Shown: positions 46,296 to 58,700 of the stretch, piece by piece
Layout of the letters: each line of letters starts with the position of its first letter
Numbering within the stretch: the first letter of the stretch is position 1
Position numbers and translations under genes: made by a program
The notes under the pieces: model-generated
Told to the model about the DNA's origin: nothing
Databases searched by the model: none
Seen by the model: the letters and a program-made list of their open reading frames with translations, nothing else
Source: Whalleya microplaca
Lineage: Eukaryota > Ascomycota > Sordariomycetes > Xylariales > Xylariaceae
Assembly: GCA_022497155.1 (NCBI GenBank)
Contig: MU385713.1
Span: 806,001 to 870,000, forward strand
Reading direction: 5' to 3'
Length of the DNA: 64,000 nucleotides

Positions 46296-47669
46296 GATTG
46301 CAAGACTGCGAGTTAGCTTGGTGGCATGAGGAGAACAGAAACCACATCACAATCGGGGGAAAGCGACAGAAATATCGCTTACGCTCGTTCAGCTTCGACC
46401 TCAAACAGCAGGAGGCGTTTCTTTGATCACCAAACAAACCTAGGTCTATATCCCAGCTCGTTAGCTTAGGAAGCTAGCAACTCCGCGTGGCCCGATCCGA
46501 GGCGCGGATGACCAGGTTGGTAGGAATAGATGTAGGTGGATTAGGTGTGTAATTGGGCTCATCGGTCGAAATCCAGCTTAGACAGACAAGCTAGGGAGCT
46601 GTGTTGGCGCGAGGGAGCGGGACCCTGCCCGTATTTGGGTCCTGTTCCCTCGTCAGTACATACCTAGCCCCTTACATGCATAGAACGTTGGTCCTTACTT
46701 TATGCTGGACCTATTTACGGCGCGGTATGTATGATACGATATTAACTTACCTAGGCGAGATAAGCAGCTAACACCCGACTGAAAATGGCAAATCACCCAT
46801 AGGGTTTATGGGGGTCACACTGGTTGCTTTCGGAGTTTTGCAATGTCCGTACAATGCTCTCGGCTTTCTGAGAGCGTATCGGCTGGGATAGGTCCCAACA
46901 TATTAAACGGTTGGCTGTGCCACATGTTGTGAAATCTATAGGTCATTCAAATACATATAGCTGACCACACAGCCAGTACGTATCCACGTACCTTGCGGAG
47001 AAGGACATGGAGTTGCTCCTATGGCATTGGCTGGTCAAACTGCCACATCCTGCACATCCCACCCTCTTAAGGCTGAGAATATACCCCTGCTGTGTTCATT
47101 GAGCTGGCAGGGGTTTGTTATCACTTGTATTTCTATGAATGTTCTTCCGAATGTAGTATAGTCGCGGCCAAGAATACAAGACAGGGATATATATCTTTGC
47201 CTGACACCACAGTACATCATCACTACCCAGGCCAAGATTAATGTACGCAGTAGATATACGAACTACAACTTGCCATAAGGCTTATGAGGCACATATTCAT
47301 TAGTGATGTGTCAATATTCTTTTGTGATATGATAGGTAGCGACATTTGCACTACAGTGCAGCTAACTCGAGCGTACCGTCCACTACCATTTATCAATCGT
47401 CATATCAAAGACCTGCATGGTGAAACATCAGGATGATGTGAAAGGCCGCCTCTTGACCACATACCATCTGGCTTCTCATTCGTCATTGGGATGGAGTAGT
47501 TGAATATGTACATCGCGCAATGAATAGATATGGTTCCAAGGTTATATGCGGGGCCCTCACATTTGACGATCGCATCGACCTCTAGTTAAGTCTTCTGTAG
47601 CATTGATGGTAATAGTATAATAACCATGGCGTTGAGGTCTGCTAGTGGCATTTTTAAGGCTCATCATAG
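46296..47669. promoter_or_regulatory. Shared divergent promoter region of the PKS cluster
   Basis: The flavin oxidase reads left and the P450 reads right, so this 1.37-kb region should drive both. No cluster-specific regulator gene lies nearby, and I did not identify a repeated operator. Confidence 0.5.
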
Positions 47670-49542
47670 ATGACCATAATGTCATCCACCATGGAAACAC
47701 CACCTCACTGGGGAAATATTGCCTTTGAGAAGGCCCAGCATGTCCAAGAGACTAGGCCTTACACTCTAGCCATCTTGTCAGCCGTCACTCTATATGCTCT
47801 CTTCGTCAGTGCGTCGAAGTATTTCAAGTCAAATATCGCAAAAGACCGGTATCCTCTTGTATGCGATGTACAGAAGCGTTTCCCCTTGTCGCTGATCTGT
47901 AAGCCCTTGCACTGGTTCAAGAATGGGCCAAGGATTATCCATGAGGCCTATCAAAAGGTATGTAATATGCGTGAGAATCCCCTCTTGCGCTTACGAGGGA
48001 GGTAAGCCAACATCACTTCAGTATCCTAACATCATCTACCGACTTCCGTCGATTGACCGGCCTTCCATCGTGTTGCCTGCCCGATTTTTAGAGGAGATCA
48101 GCAAGCTTCCCCATAGTATCGCCAGCAATTCACACGCAACAGCAGACGTAAGATATTCTTCATAAATGATGGTCAACACCGTCTGACTAGTTAGCAGTTC
48201 TTCGTTGGAACATGGACGACTTTGGATACCGATGCCTTCAGCCATACCACTCTCGAGACGATCCGCACACAGTACATCTCCAAGATCGGCCAACAGGTCG
48301 GTCCCGCGTCTGATGAAGCGAACTTTGCCTTTGGTAGATACTTTTCTAGCTATGAAGGTATGCAAATATTCAATTACCCAGAGAATTATACTTACTGAGC
48401 CGTAGATTGGACTCCGGTTGCACCGCAGCCCAAAATCATGCGAATCGTCACGCAAGTTGTTGCGCGGACCATCGCAGGCAAGGAAGTCTGTCGCCAACCT
48501 GAATGGATTGAGTCGGTGATCGGCTACGCACAGAACGTCTTCACGGCAGCGGTGTACCTGAAGCTCGTACCTGAGGTGATGCGACCCCTAGTGGCGGTCT
48601 TCACTCCGTATCTCTACCGGATCTACAGTTATCGCCGCAAAATCCGGAAAATCATCACCCCAGCCCTCAATCAGCGCCTGTTCTGGCGCCACCAGCAGCC
48701 AGAATTCTGGGCAGCGAGATTAAAGAGTGAGGAGATGAATACAGCCGATTGGCTAGTGGAATTCTCGCCTCCCGACGAGGCCACGCCGGCGACCATGGCC
48801 CATCGCTTGACGGCCGTGAGCTTTGGCGCATCTCACACAACTTCAAACCATATTACAAATTGTCTCTTTGAACTGGCAGCCGACTTTGATCGGTGGGCCC
48901 CTCCGTTGCGAGAGGAGATCGATACCATCTTAGGACCTAACGCGACGAACTTCACCAACGCTGACTTATCCAGGATGTGGAAATTGGACAGTTTCATGAA
49001 AGAGACTCAGAGGTTCCACCCCCCAGCAAAACGTACGTGAATTATCACTCAATCCACGAATGTCTTCCAGCCATGATCGCATTTTACTCTCTCGGAGTGA
49101 CATACACTAAAGCTCAGAAACAGTTTCCGTGAATCGTACGCTGCTAGCGCCCTACGAGCTGTCATCAGGAGATCAGATCCCCAAGGGGACCCATGTTTCA
49201 CTTGCCGGAGTCCCAATGTCCATGTCAGAGGAATATTTTCCTGACGCGACTACATTCGATGGATTTCGCTTCGAGCGTTTGCGCCGCGATCCTAACACGC
49301 AATGGAGCGGGCTGCAGTTTACATCCTCCTACGCAGGTAGTCTGCATTTTGGACATGGACGGCAGATGTGTCCAGGTAGGTTCATGGGCAATCTGATCAG
49401 TAAGTTGATGGTCATCGAGTTTCTAAAGCGCTATGATTTGAAGCTGCGCAAGGGCGAGTCGAGGCCAGAGAATATCATGTTTTTTGATATGGATTACCCT
49501 AACCCCGATTACGAAGTTTTATTCCGGGATCGCAAGGTTTAA
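47670..49542 (+). CDS. Cytochrome P450 monooxygenase
   Basis: Five exons (47670-47957, 48022-48147, 48198-48357, 48406-49032, 49124-49542) give 539 residues. An N-terminal membrane anchor (YTLAILSAVTLYALFVS) places it on the ER. Family motifs: GASHTTS in the I helix, ETQR (391-394) for E-x-x-R, FDGFRFERLRRDP for the PERF-like region, and the haem loop FGHGRQMCPG with Cys483 as iron ligand. The exon 4-5 junction is set so that RFHPPAK-LSVNRTLL keeps the usual spacing; an acceptor six bases earlier would insert two residues. It is a fungal secondary-metabolite type P450 and probably hydroxylates or oxidises the polyketide (inference from cluster). Same strand as the methyltransferase and PKS. 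Confidence 0.93.
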
Positions 49543-49989
49543 TCGGGACTTGGGAGTGGCATTTTTTTGCTTGGCGACTTCTTTCAGTTTGACTCAGTTT
49601 CGAGGGCTAGTCTTGGATATACAGTAGCCATGCTGATCTTGTATGTTAAGATATATATATTGTGCGCTTCTACGTATTTCATAATGAGAATGGAGTCTGT
49701 CTTTTCATGCTGCATATTTTCCATGCCGTGAGGATTTAGAGAGTTGCGTTAGTGAAAGGGGCTCCTAGTAAGTAGTCATGGTGTAACGCAGTATCATGTG
49801 CGCCTTACTATTGGTAATTGGGGTGGGCAAAGGTGCATTGGGCATGCAAGTGAATATTTTTGTATATAAGCTCAAGGACCCGTCGATATCAGACTGGCGA
49901 TGGGACATATCTCTTCATCGTCAAACTACCTAGGATATTTTCAATCTATCGCTTTCTATACCTCTGCTCCGTAGTGCCACTTGCTTAAC
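49543..49989. promoter_or_regulatory. Intergenic, methyltransferase promoter
   Basis: 447 bp between the P450 stop and the methyltransferase start. A TATATATAT run at 49651-49659 may be P450 3' sequence. Nothing else recognised. Confidence 0.45.
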
Positions 49990-51587
49990 ATGGCTTCCTC
50001 CAGAGACGAAGTAAGCCAACCTCTATGCCCGCCTCCAACCTACATAATTAATGCATTCTTAGTCTTTGGTTCTGAAAACAGCTCGTGAGGTGCTCAAACA
50101 GGCTGAGAACCTAGTCCAGTATCTTGAGAAGAAGAATCTCTCTGAGCCGAACTTCACCTCGTCTTCACCTCCACACCCGGCTGACAATGAGTACGACTCC
50201 ATTCGTGTCGACCTTACAGAGGCCGCACAGGACCTTATTCTTCTGGCAAAGGGTCCTATGCAGTGGCTGCGCACGTTCATGTGTTCTGTTCATGATCTAG
50301 GCACGTGGCAGACAGCCCTTCGATTCAAGTACTTCTCCATCGTGCCCCTTGATAAGCCCATGTCAGTCAAGGACATTGCTGCGGTAGCGAAGATGGATGA
50401 GGATCGCCTCGGACGTATCATGAAATTTCTAGCATCGCAGCGATGCTTTCAAGAAGTGGAAGATGATATCTACGAGCACACTGCCTTGTCTGCATTCATT
50501 GCGCAGAACAAAGACATCGAGGCGATAGTAGCTTTCCAGTAAGATCTTTGACTGTAGCCTCACGCACAAACAGTACTGAGCAATCACAAGGACGGACGAA
50601 ATGTTCGAGGGTGCCTCTCTAACTGCTACCTCGATTGAGAAGGCACCATACACTGTCGACGCCGCCCATAGTGCCTTTAGCCTAAGGTTCGGCATTTCCC
50701 CCTATCAGTGGTATGCCGCGAATCCCGAGCGCGGGGCACGCTTTGCATCAGCGATGGCAGGACTCGTTCAGAGTAATTTATATATTATGCCTATGCATGT
50801 CGGTGATCCTTTTGCTGACATGTGCGGTAGTGAACAGAGACACGGCTCAGATACGAGACCGCTTCCCGTGGGCGAGCCTCCCTAACAAAACCGTTGTCGA
50901 TGTGGGTGGAGGTAGCGGACATGTAGCAATCTACTTGGCAACGGTGGGCCAACCCAGATGCACGTAATGCGTACTGCCGCGCTGACTTGATCCTATCCTA
51001 CAGCAATTTCCTGACCTCGAGTTCATCGTTCAGGATGTCAACCCGGGCATGCTGTCAGAAGGCCCGAAGCGCCCGGAATTCAAACAGGTTGAGAACCGCG
51101 TCTCATTCATGCAATACAACTTCTTGGAGCCACAGCCCATCACCAATGCGGGGCTCTTCTTCTTGCGACAGATCACCCACAACTATCCTGACGATGTCTG
51201 CGTAAGGATTCTGAAGGCCTTCGTCCCCGCTATGGAGAAGTGTGCGCCAGGCACGATCCTGTTGATCAATGACATGGTGTTGCCACCAGCAAACACAGAG
51301 CCCAAAGTTGAAGAGCATCATTTGCGACAGATCGATATGGCCATGATGAACGGCTACGCCGCCAAGCAACGGACCCAGAAGGAATTTGCACATTTGCTGA
51401 AGCAGGCGGACGAGCGGTTCAAGGTACGTGTAACACGAAATTGGCAATTCTCTGACGCCTGCGTGCACCTACGGGCATGCAGGCTTCTGCTGCTATCGCA
51501 ATAGTTAAGCTGACCGCTGTTCGATAGATCGTCAAGCTTCATGGTAAGGGAGTAATGGGCCTCGTGGAGGTTCAACTGGCCAAGTAA
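49990..51587 (+). CDS. SAM-dependent O-methyltransferase
   Basis: Six exons (49990-50010, 50063-50538, 50591-50772, 50831-50943, 51004-51423, 51528-51587) give 423 residues, typical of sterigmatocystin-type and plant-type O-methyltransferases. The N-terminal dimerisation domain contains ALRFKYFSIVPLDKP and the winged-helix stretch VKDIAAVAKMDEDRLGRIMK. The SAM site reads VVDVGGGSGH (about 247-257), followed by FPDLEFIVQDV. His323 in RQITHNYPDD matches the catalytic base. The protein ends IVKLHGKGVMGLVEVQL. The first exon is only seven codons. The intron 4 donor (GTGGGC) is weak but is the only one that keeps LAT-QFPDLEF in frame. It probably methylates a hydroxyl made by the PKS or P450. Confidence 0.92.
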
Positions 51588-52754
51588 ATGTCGGACGTCC
51601 TAGAGCAGGGATCGCACCTATAGGAGACGTGCGTGGGTGCGAACGGTTACCTGTCTGGGAAAGTCATTAGCATCATCCCTGCTGTGGGGGTCCGCGGGCA
51701 TTGCCCCTTAGCCACATCAAGTCAACTACATGTAGATAGGCATGATGTGAGGGGGCGACGCCACCACTCTTGATCAATCTCTTTGTTGATGTCTACATGT
51801 CTGTTTTAGCTTCGTCCCCAATTCTTGTTCATGTGATCCCCTCTGTAAGTGCTACGCCCGACGTTGTACTAGATGGTAGCTAGAATGTAGTAGTGCATGG
51901 TAGCACTCACCAGTGCCGGTGGCCCGTATATACTTATGGATGGAAGTATTGGGTGTACGGAAGGTCCCATTATTCTCTTGGCAGGGCAGCAGGGTAGCAA
52001 ATAAATGCACAATAGATGCCAAGAGCACTTAACGACTCAAGATTCTATCAAACGCCAATTAAACTACAGTTGTTATTGAGGTTGGTTGCTTTGAAGGAGT
52101 TGCACGTAGTATCACTGTATCTCTGACTGCAGGGCGAGTGAGAGCGGGATTACAGATGCGGGCACCTAATGCAGCCGCGTCATCTAGCCAGGCCTTTCTG
52201 TTGATAGCGACAGCGAATATCGAGACTAATACGCATCCCTTTGATGATGATGATGATGATGATCCTACTAGGGTTTGTGTTCGACTATGACTGGGTGCAA
52301 CTGGCTGCAGTATATCCTTGCTGATCAACTTAGTTCCTGATAGCCACTCATCTGGCGTCTCAGCAGTCGTGTTGTCCGCCTAGATACGCAGAAGACGCAA
52401 CACATATGCCACTGTTGCGTAGGTATTCAGAAACACTAACAGGGTATGTATCCACCATGGTACATGTGCATGACCACAGAGCCTCATGTGCGTTTCTCTA
52501 CACTGTGTAAGCAAGTCAAGCCATAACATCTCTTTGTCTAAGGGGACTAGCTTGGCTAATCATGGAGAATATTCAGGTAGGCGAGCTAAAGGTATAGGTT
52601 GATACTTTGTTAACGCGAAATTACTATATGAAGTCGATAGATACGTCAAGTAGCTAGTAGCTATCCATGAGATGTAGTTTTAAGCCCAAATTGGCCATAT
52701 GTGAATGTGTTAGAATTGTCCTCGTCATTCACGACGGACCCAAAATTAGTAGCT
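51588..52754. promoter_or_regulatory. Intergenic, PKS 5' region
   Basis: 1.17 kb upstream of the PKS with a GAT microsatellite at 52243-52263. No gene recognised. Confidence 0.5.
52243..52263. repeat. GAT trinucleotide microsatellite
   Basis: Seven perfect GAT units. Confidence 0.95.
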
Positions 52755-55700
52755 ATGGGGTCTGTTTCACACTATCCAGAGCCTATTGCCATCGTTGGAA
52801 TGGGTAAGTCACGTCTACGGCTTTAGGCCATATCCATAATCTAATTGAGATTGTTTAGGCTGTCGATGGCCTGGAGGAGTCCGTAATCCATCACAACTAT
52901 GGGACCTTCTCAAAAACAAGCGAGACGGGTGGGCCAAATTTTCCTCTGATCGTATCAATGTCGACGGCTTCTACCATCCCAACGGTCAGCGGCCTGGGAG
53001 CATGTCTACGATAGGTGGTCACCTACTCCAGGAAGACCCGCGGCTATTCGACCACTCCTTCTTCGGCATCACCGCTACGGAGGCTATGTCGATGGATCCT
53101 AGTCAGCGGAAGCTTCTCGAGGTGACTTATGAGGCTTTCGATAATGCTGGGATCCCACTCGAAAAGGTCTTCGGGTCGCGTACAGGCGTTTTCGTGGGAA
53201 ATTTTAACAATGATCATCAGCTGATGCAGCTTCGAGACCCTGACCTTACGCTTCCATATGCAGTCACTGGAGGTGGACCAACAATCCTCAGTAACAGAAT
53301 CAACTATGTCTTCAATCTTCAGGGGCCGAGGTGAGTATACATCACCTTTACCTAAAGTCAACGCCGAGCCCCTGATCACGTACTGACTTAAGAGGATACA
53401 GCTTGATGGTCGATACGGCCTGCTCCGCATCGATGTATGCTCTACACCTAGCAGTATTGTCGCTTCGCAATGGTGACTGCGATGCAGCTATTGTTGCTGG
53501 AGGCAATCTTATTCTGGGCCCTGATCACCAAATCCTAACTAGTAAACTAGGTGCCGTGTCGCCTACATCTCGCTGTCACACATTCGATGCTAGGGCAAAT
53601 GGATACTCCAGGGCCGAAGGGTTTGGCGCCATCTACCTAAAGAGACTATCAGACGCACTAGCCGAAGGTGACCTGATTCGCGCTGTTGGTATGTGGTATT
53701 TAAAATCATTTACTGTGTTAAACGAGGCATCCCGAGGCTATTTACGACGAGGGTCTTTACTCGATGCATATGGTTAAATCTTAAATTGTTACATGTGAAG
53801 AAGAAATCACTGATTTAAAAACCAGTACGCGGCACATCCTTCAATGCGAATGGAAAGACAGGAGGTATCTCACACCCGAGCCCCGAAGGTCAGGAGGCTG
53901 TCATTAGACATGCCTACAGAGCGGCTGGGGACTTAAATCCAGACTTGACCGGGTATTTCGAGTGCCACGGTACTGGTACACCGGTTGGAGACCCGATTGA
54001 AGTCACTGCTTTAGGAAACGTCTTCTCTTCAGGGCGCCAAGATGAACCGTTATTGATAGGGTCGGTATGTTATTGAGCTCTTGTGATAGCAAATGCCCTT
54101 TTGACCTGTTTTATGTAGATCAAACCAAATCTCGGCCATAGCGAAGCTGCGAGTGCCATGGCGCAGCTTATGAAAGGGGTACTAGCCCTAGAGCACGACG
54201 AGATCCCAGCAACAATTGGGATTGAGAACTTCAACCCAGCAATTGACTTCGAGGGAGCAAGAGTACAGGTTGTTACTGATATGACTCCATGGCCACGTAC
54301 AAAGCTCCGTCGTGTCAGCATCAATAGGTATAAATCTCTATTCATATAGCCATTCTTGAGATAGCTCAGCTGATATTCAATCGGGAATAGCTTTGGGTAC
54401 GGTGGCGCCAACGCACACTGTATACTAGATCATCCAAGCTTGGTCGTCCCTGGCTTTAAGCTATACGGTCTTCCTTCGTCACATCAGAAGGCTTCCAATG
54501 GCATTCCGTCTACAAATGGCCACCACAACGGGGAGACATACGTGAATGGCTGTGGCACAGCTGGTATATATAAGCCGGCAGACTGGCTCCAGCCTGCGAA
54601 GCTTGCTCAAACTGAACGCACTGGATGCCGGCCCTTTATCTTGGTACCATTTTCCGCACACGATGACCAAGCCCTCAAAGCAAACGCGACTGCAGTATTG
54701 GAATGCGTCAAGAAATTTGATCTTGCAAACCTCCTATATACTCTTGGATCTCGGAAGTCACAGCTCTCACGGCGAGCGTTTGCTGTTATGGATCCGGAGT
54801 CTCTCAAAAGCGGACTAGAAGTCGACGCCATGTCTTTCGGGAAGCCATCCAGGTCACCAGCGGGACGCATCGGTCTCATATTTACTGGGCAAGGAGCCCA
54901 ATGGCCAGAAATGGGAGCGACGCTTATACAGGAATATACCGTTTTCAGGCAGGCAATTCGCTATTTAGATAGCGTCCTTAGTCAATTACAGCGAAGGCCT
55001 ACCTGGAAGATCGAAGAAGTTCTCCTAGAGCCAGCCAGTACTAGTAGAATTCACGATCCCGAATTCTCGCAGACTGTATGCACAGCTTTACAAATAGCAT
55101 TAGTAGCTCTATTGGCTCAGTGGGGAATTCGGCCAGTAGTCACAATTGGACATTCTTCGGGTAAGAATTCGAACTCACATAATTACACTAGATCAGCTAC
55201 TTATGATTCTACAGGAGAAATTGCCGCTGCCTATGCCGCAGGACGTCTTAGGGCTAGCGAGGCTATTGTTCTTGCATACTTCCGTGGCCAGGTTGTGGCT
55301 ACCAACAAACGAAAGGGCTTGATGATAGCGGTTGGGCTTGGTCCAACTGATATTATGTCCCATTTGTATGACATTGACACTGTGGTGACAATCGCTGCCG
55401 TCAACTCACCGGAAAGTACCACAGTCTCTGGTGACCCTGGTGCGATCAAAGAGTTAGCTATACGGTTGAGCGCTCGCAATATCTTCAACCGCGTTTTGAA
55501 AACAGGAGACAATGCGTATCACTCCCATCATATGTTGAGCCTGGGAGAGTTATACGAGGAGCTAGCCACTCAGGGCCTTCGTGACATTGAGTCAATAACG
55601 CTGGCTGAGCCGGCCTCTCCTCGCACAAAATGGATTTCATCAGTAACGCCAGATGATGAGATTCTTTCCTTGTCGCCAAAATACTGGCGACGCAATCTTG

Positions 55701-58700
55701 AATCAACGGTGCTCTTCTCGCAAGCAATTGAAGTGCTCACTCGAGATGTCCCCGTAGACCTTCTGATTGAAATCGGACCTCACCCTGCTTTAAGCGCACT
55801 AGTGAAGCAAATTCGTCTAGGCTTGGGGCAGAACACGTCCATGTCTCCGGCTTGTTTAGCATCTCTTCGACGAGGTGAACATGATGTTTTAAGCATGCTC
55901 CGCCTCGCGGGGAACCTTTTTCTTCATGACGCTCCTGTCGATCTCGTAGCTGTAAATGCGACCGAAAAGATGATCCGCGGTAGATTGCACCTTCAACACG
56001 GATACCCGTGCATCGATATGCCCCAATATAACTTCACGTATACGGAAAGGCCACTTTATTTCGAAAACCGATACAGCAAGGAATTCAGACTACGGAAGCA
56101 TCCCCGTCATGATTTGCTTGGGGCAAGACAACCTGGCTGCTCAAGGACTCGCCCGTCTTGGAGGAATGTAATTCGAATGAAAGACATACCTTGGCTAGAC
56201 GACCATAAACTTGTGTCACATGCTGTTCTACCAGCGGCAGCTTATATCGCGATGGCTGTCGAGGCCATTAGTCAGATGCATTTCGAGGTGGAAGATGCCC
56301 CTCCCATCAAATCATTCAAGCTTCGAAGTGTTGCAATCAACTCTACGCTCCGTGTGCATGACGACGAACTTGGTGTCGAAGTCGTGCTAAATATGGAAAA
56401 AGTGGCTCTGACGAACGCAAATACTGTGTCGCTCTGGCATACATTCAACATCGGCTCAATTGCTCCAAATAGCGACACCTGGACTGACCACTGTTCAGGT
56501 ACTATCATGGTAGAGACCAGGGACAGTGCAATCGATCGTGATCAAAGACTACAAGCAGACGCTCGCTCAAGATTGCTTGATATGAAGCGGTGGTATGACA
56601 AATTTGCGAAGGTTGGTCTTCTATATGGACCAACTTTCCAAGGGCTCTCCAAACTGAAGGCTTATCCTGGTACCAATACTGCTGCTGCTGATGTAGCTCT
56701 CAACCCAACAACTGGCACAGTCAGCGGCGGAGAATCACGGTATACAATACATCCCGCGACTCTAGACACATGTATCCAGCTCGCTCTTATATCGTGCCAC
56801 GCAGGCCAAGTCGAATGCGTGCGAAAGGCCTTCGTCCCTATCATAGCCGACAGTATTGACATATGGGTCCCAGAATCATACGAAGAACGAGGTTGTGGTG
56901 TGGCGAGCGGTCAGCTTCGTGGTCTCCGCGGCCTCTATGCAAGGACACAGCTCTACTCCCAGTCCGGGAACCCACTTCTAGATATAGGAGAGCTGAAATG
57001 CGTGACCTACGATGGCATCTCCGATGCGACATCAAATATTCCGCGCGAGCCATATTGGAGACCCGTTGTACGAGTAGATATTGATACAATGTCAAAAGAC
57101 TTTGCCAGGTCTATATTCCCTCCCATTGAAATCCCGCCGGCAAAATTCGATGCGTTGAATCGGCTTTGTTCATGTGTTCTCGGGGATTTCCGAACACGAC
57201 CCAAGCAAGAAGTTAGTGGGATAGGAACACATGGGAATGATTCACCAGCTGCCTGGATCAAATCTATGAGCTCTTCCCATGCTCATGAAATCGAGCCAGA
57301 GGTGAGTGCCGAGGACAGAACTGAAATGATTGAAAGACTGTCTCTTGAGTTGTGCGATATACCAGAAGTCAGGTTTATTAAGGAACTTCACGACAACTTT
57401 GACAAGATAATTCAGGGGGATGTCAGCTATGTCGGACTCCTCAAGGAACGAAGTCTATTACAAGACCTGTACGCATCAGGAATCACAGTCCTTGGAGCTT
57501 ATAAACAGATCCAGCATGTCGTCGACCTTCTAGCTCATGAAAATCCCAGGATGTACATACTAGAGACTGGTGCTGGCATAGGTGGTGCTACCGCCTCTAT
57601 ACTGCAAACTCTAGCATCGAACACACCGTTCAAAAGGTTCCAAGAATACGTGTCTACAGATACCGGTAGGTCATACTTTCAAGACACACAAACGAACTTC
57701 AATAGACACGATGGCGTCTCGTTTCAAGCACTGGATATTCAAAAAGACCCTACAACTCAGGGCTTCGAGCCACATTCATTTGATCTTATCATTGCCACCG
57801 GGGGTCTTAGTCAGGCCTCTAATGTCGCTGAAGCATTAGAGCATATTCACCATCTTTTAAAGCCCAAGGGAAAGTTAGTATTGCTTGAGGTCACACGTTC
57901 ACGACCAATCACTGATCTTGTTACTCGCGCCATAACGTGGGACAGAAATCAGGACAAAACCAGTTGCAGCGAGGATGAATGGAGTCGGATATTACGTGAA
58001 TGTGGCTTCTCGGGCGTTGATATATCTCTTGATGACGTGCGTGCCCCCTTTTCAGTGCTTCCCACATGCTAACAATGGTATAGTACGTTAAGGACCAAAC
58101 GATTTCTACAGTCATGTTGACCACAGTGTCTACATGTGTTGAAACTCTCCCTAAAGATGGTACAAATCAGCGTGACCTCTTCATAGTCTACCGCGAATAC
58201 CCTCCACCTCTTGCTCGCGCAATTGAAAAGAGTTTATCTCAATATGGCTTTCGTGCCGTCTACAACGATCTCCTTTCCCACCACGAAATCCCTCTAGGCT
58301 CTTTGATCATCTCGCTTGTGGACATCGAAGATATCACACTCCTTCACCGAGATGAGACATATTTTAAAGCAATCCAAGCCATCATCGCGAAGAACCCAAC
58401 GGTTGTTTGGGTCTCAGCTGGCAGCTATGCCGAGCCTTCAGTCATGAAAGGCATGTGGCGATCCGTTGCTGCCGAGAATGTCCTCTTGAACATGGCTATG
58501 GTCGAGGTAGATAGAAGCCACCTGAGTTCCCTGTCCAGGACTGCCGATTTGATCACGCAGAAATTCATCGAACTCCACACATCATCACCGACTGACAGCA
58601 TTGATCGATCATGCGTTCTACAGAACGGCGCTCTGTACATCGAACGCTTCTTGCCAGACGAGGTACTCAATGAGCAGTTCCGCTTACGCTACGGGCTTGA

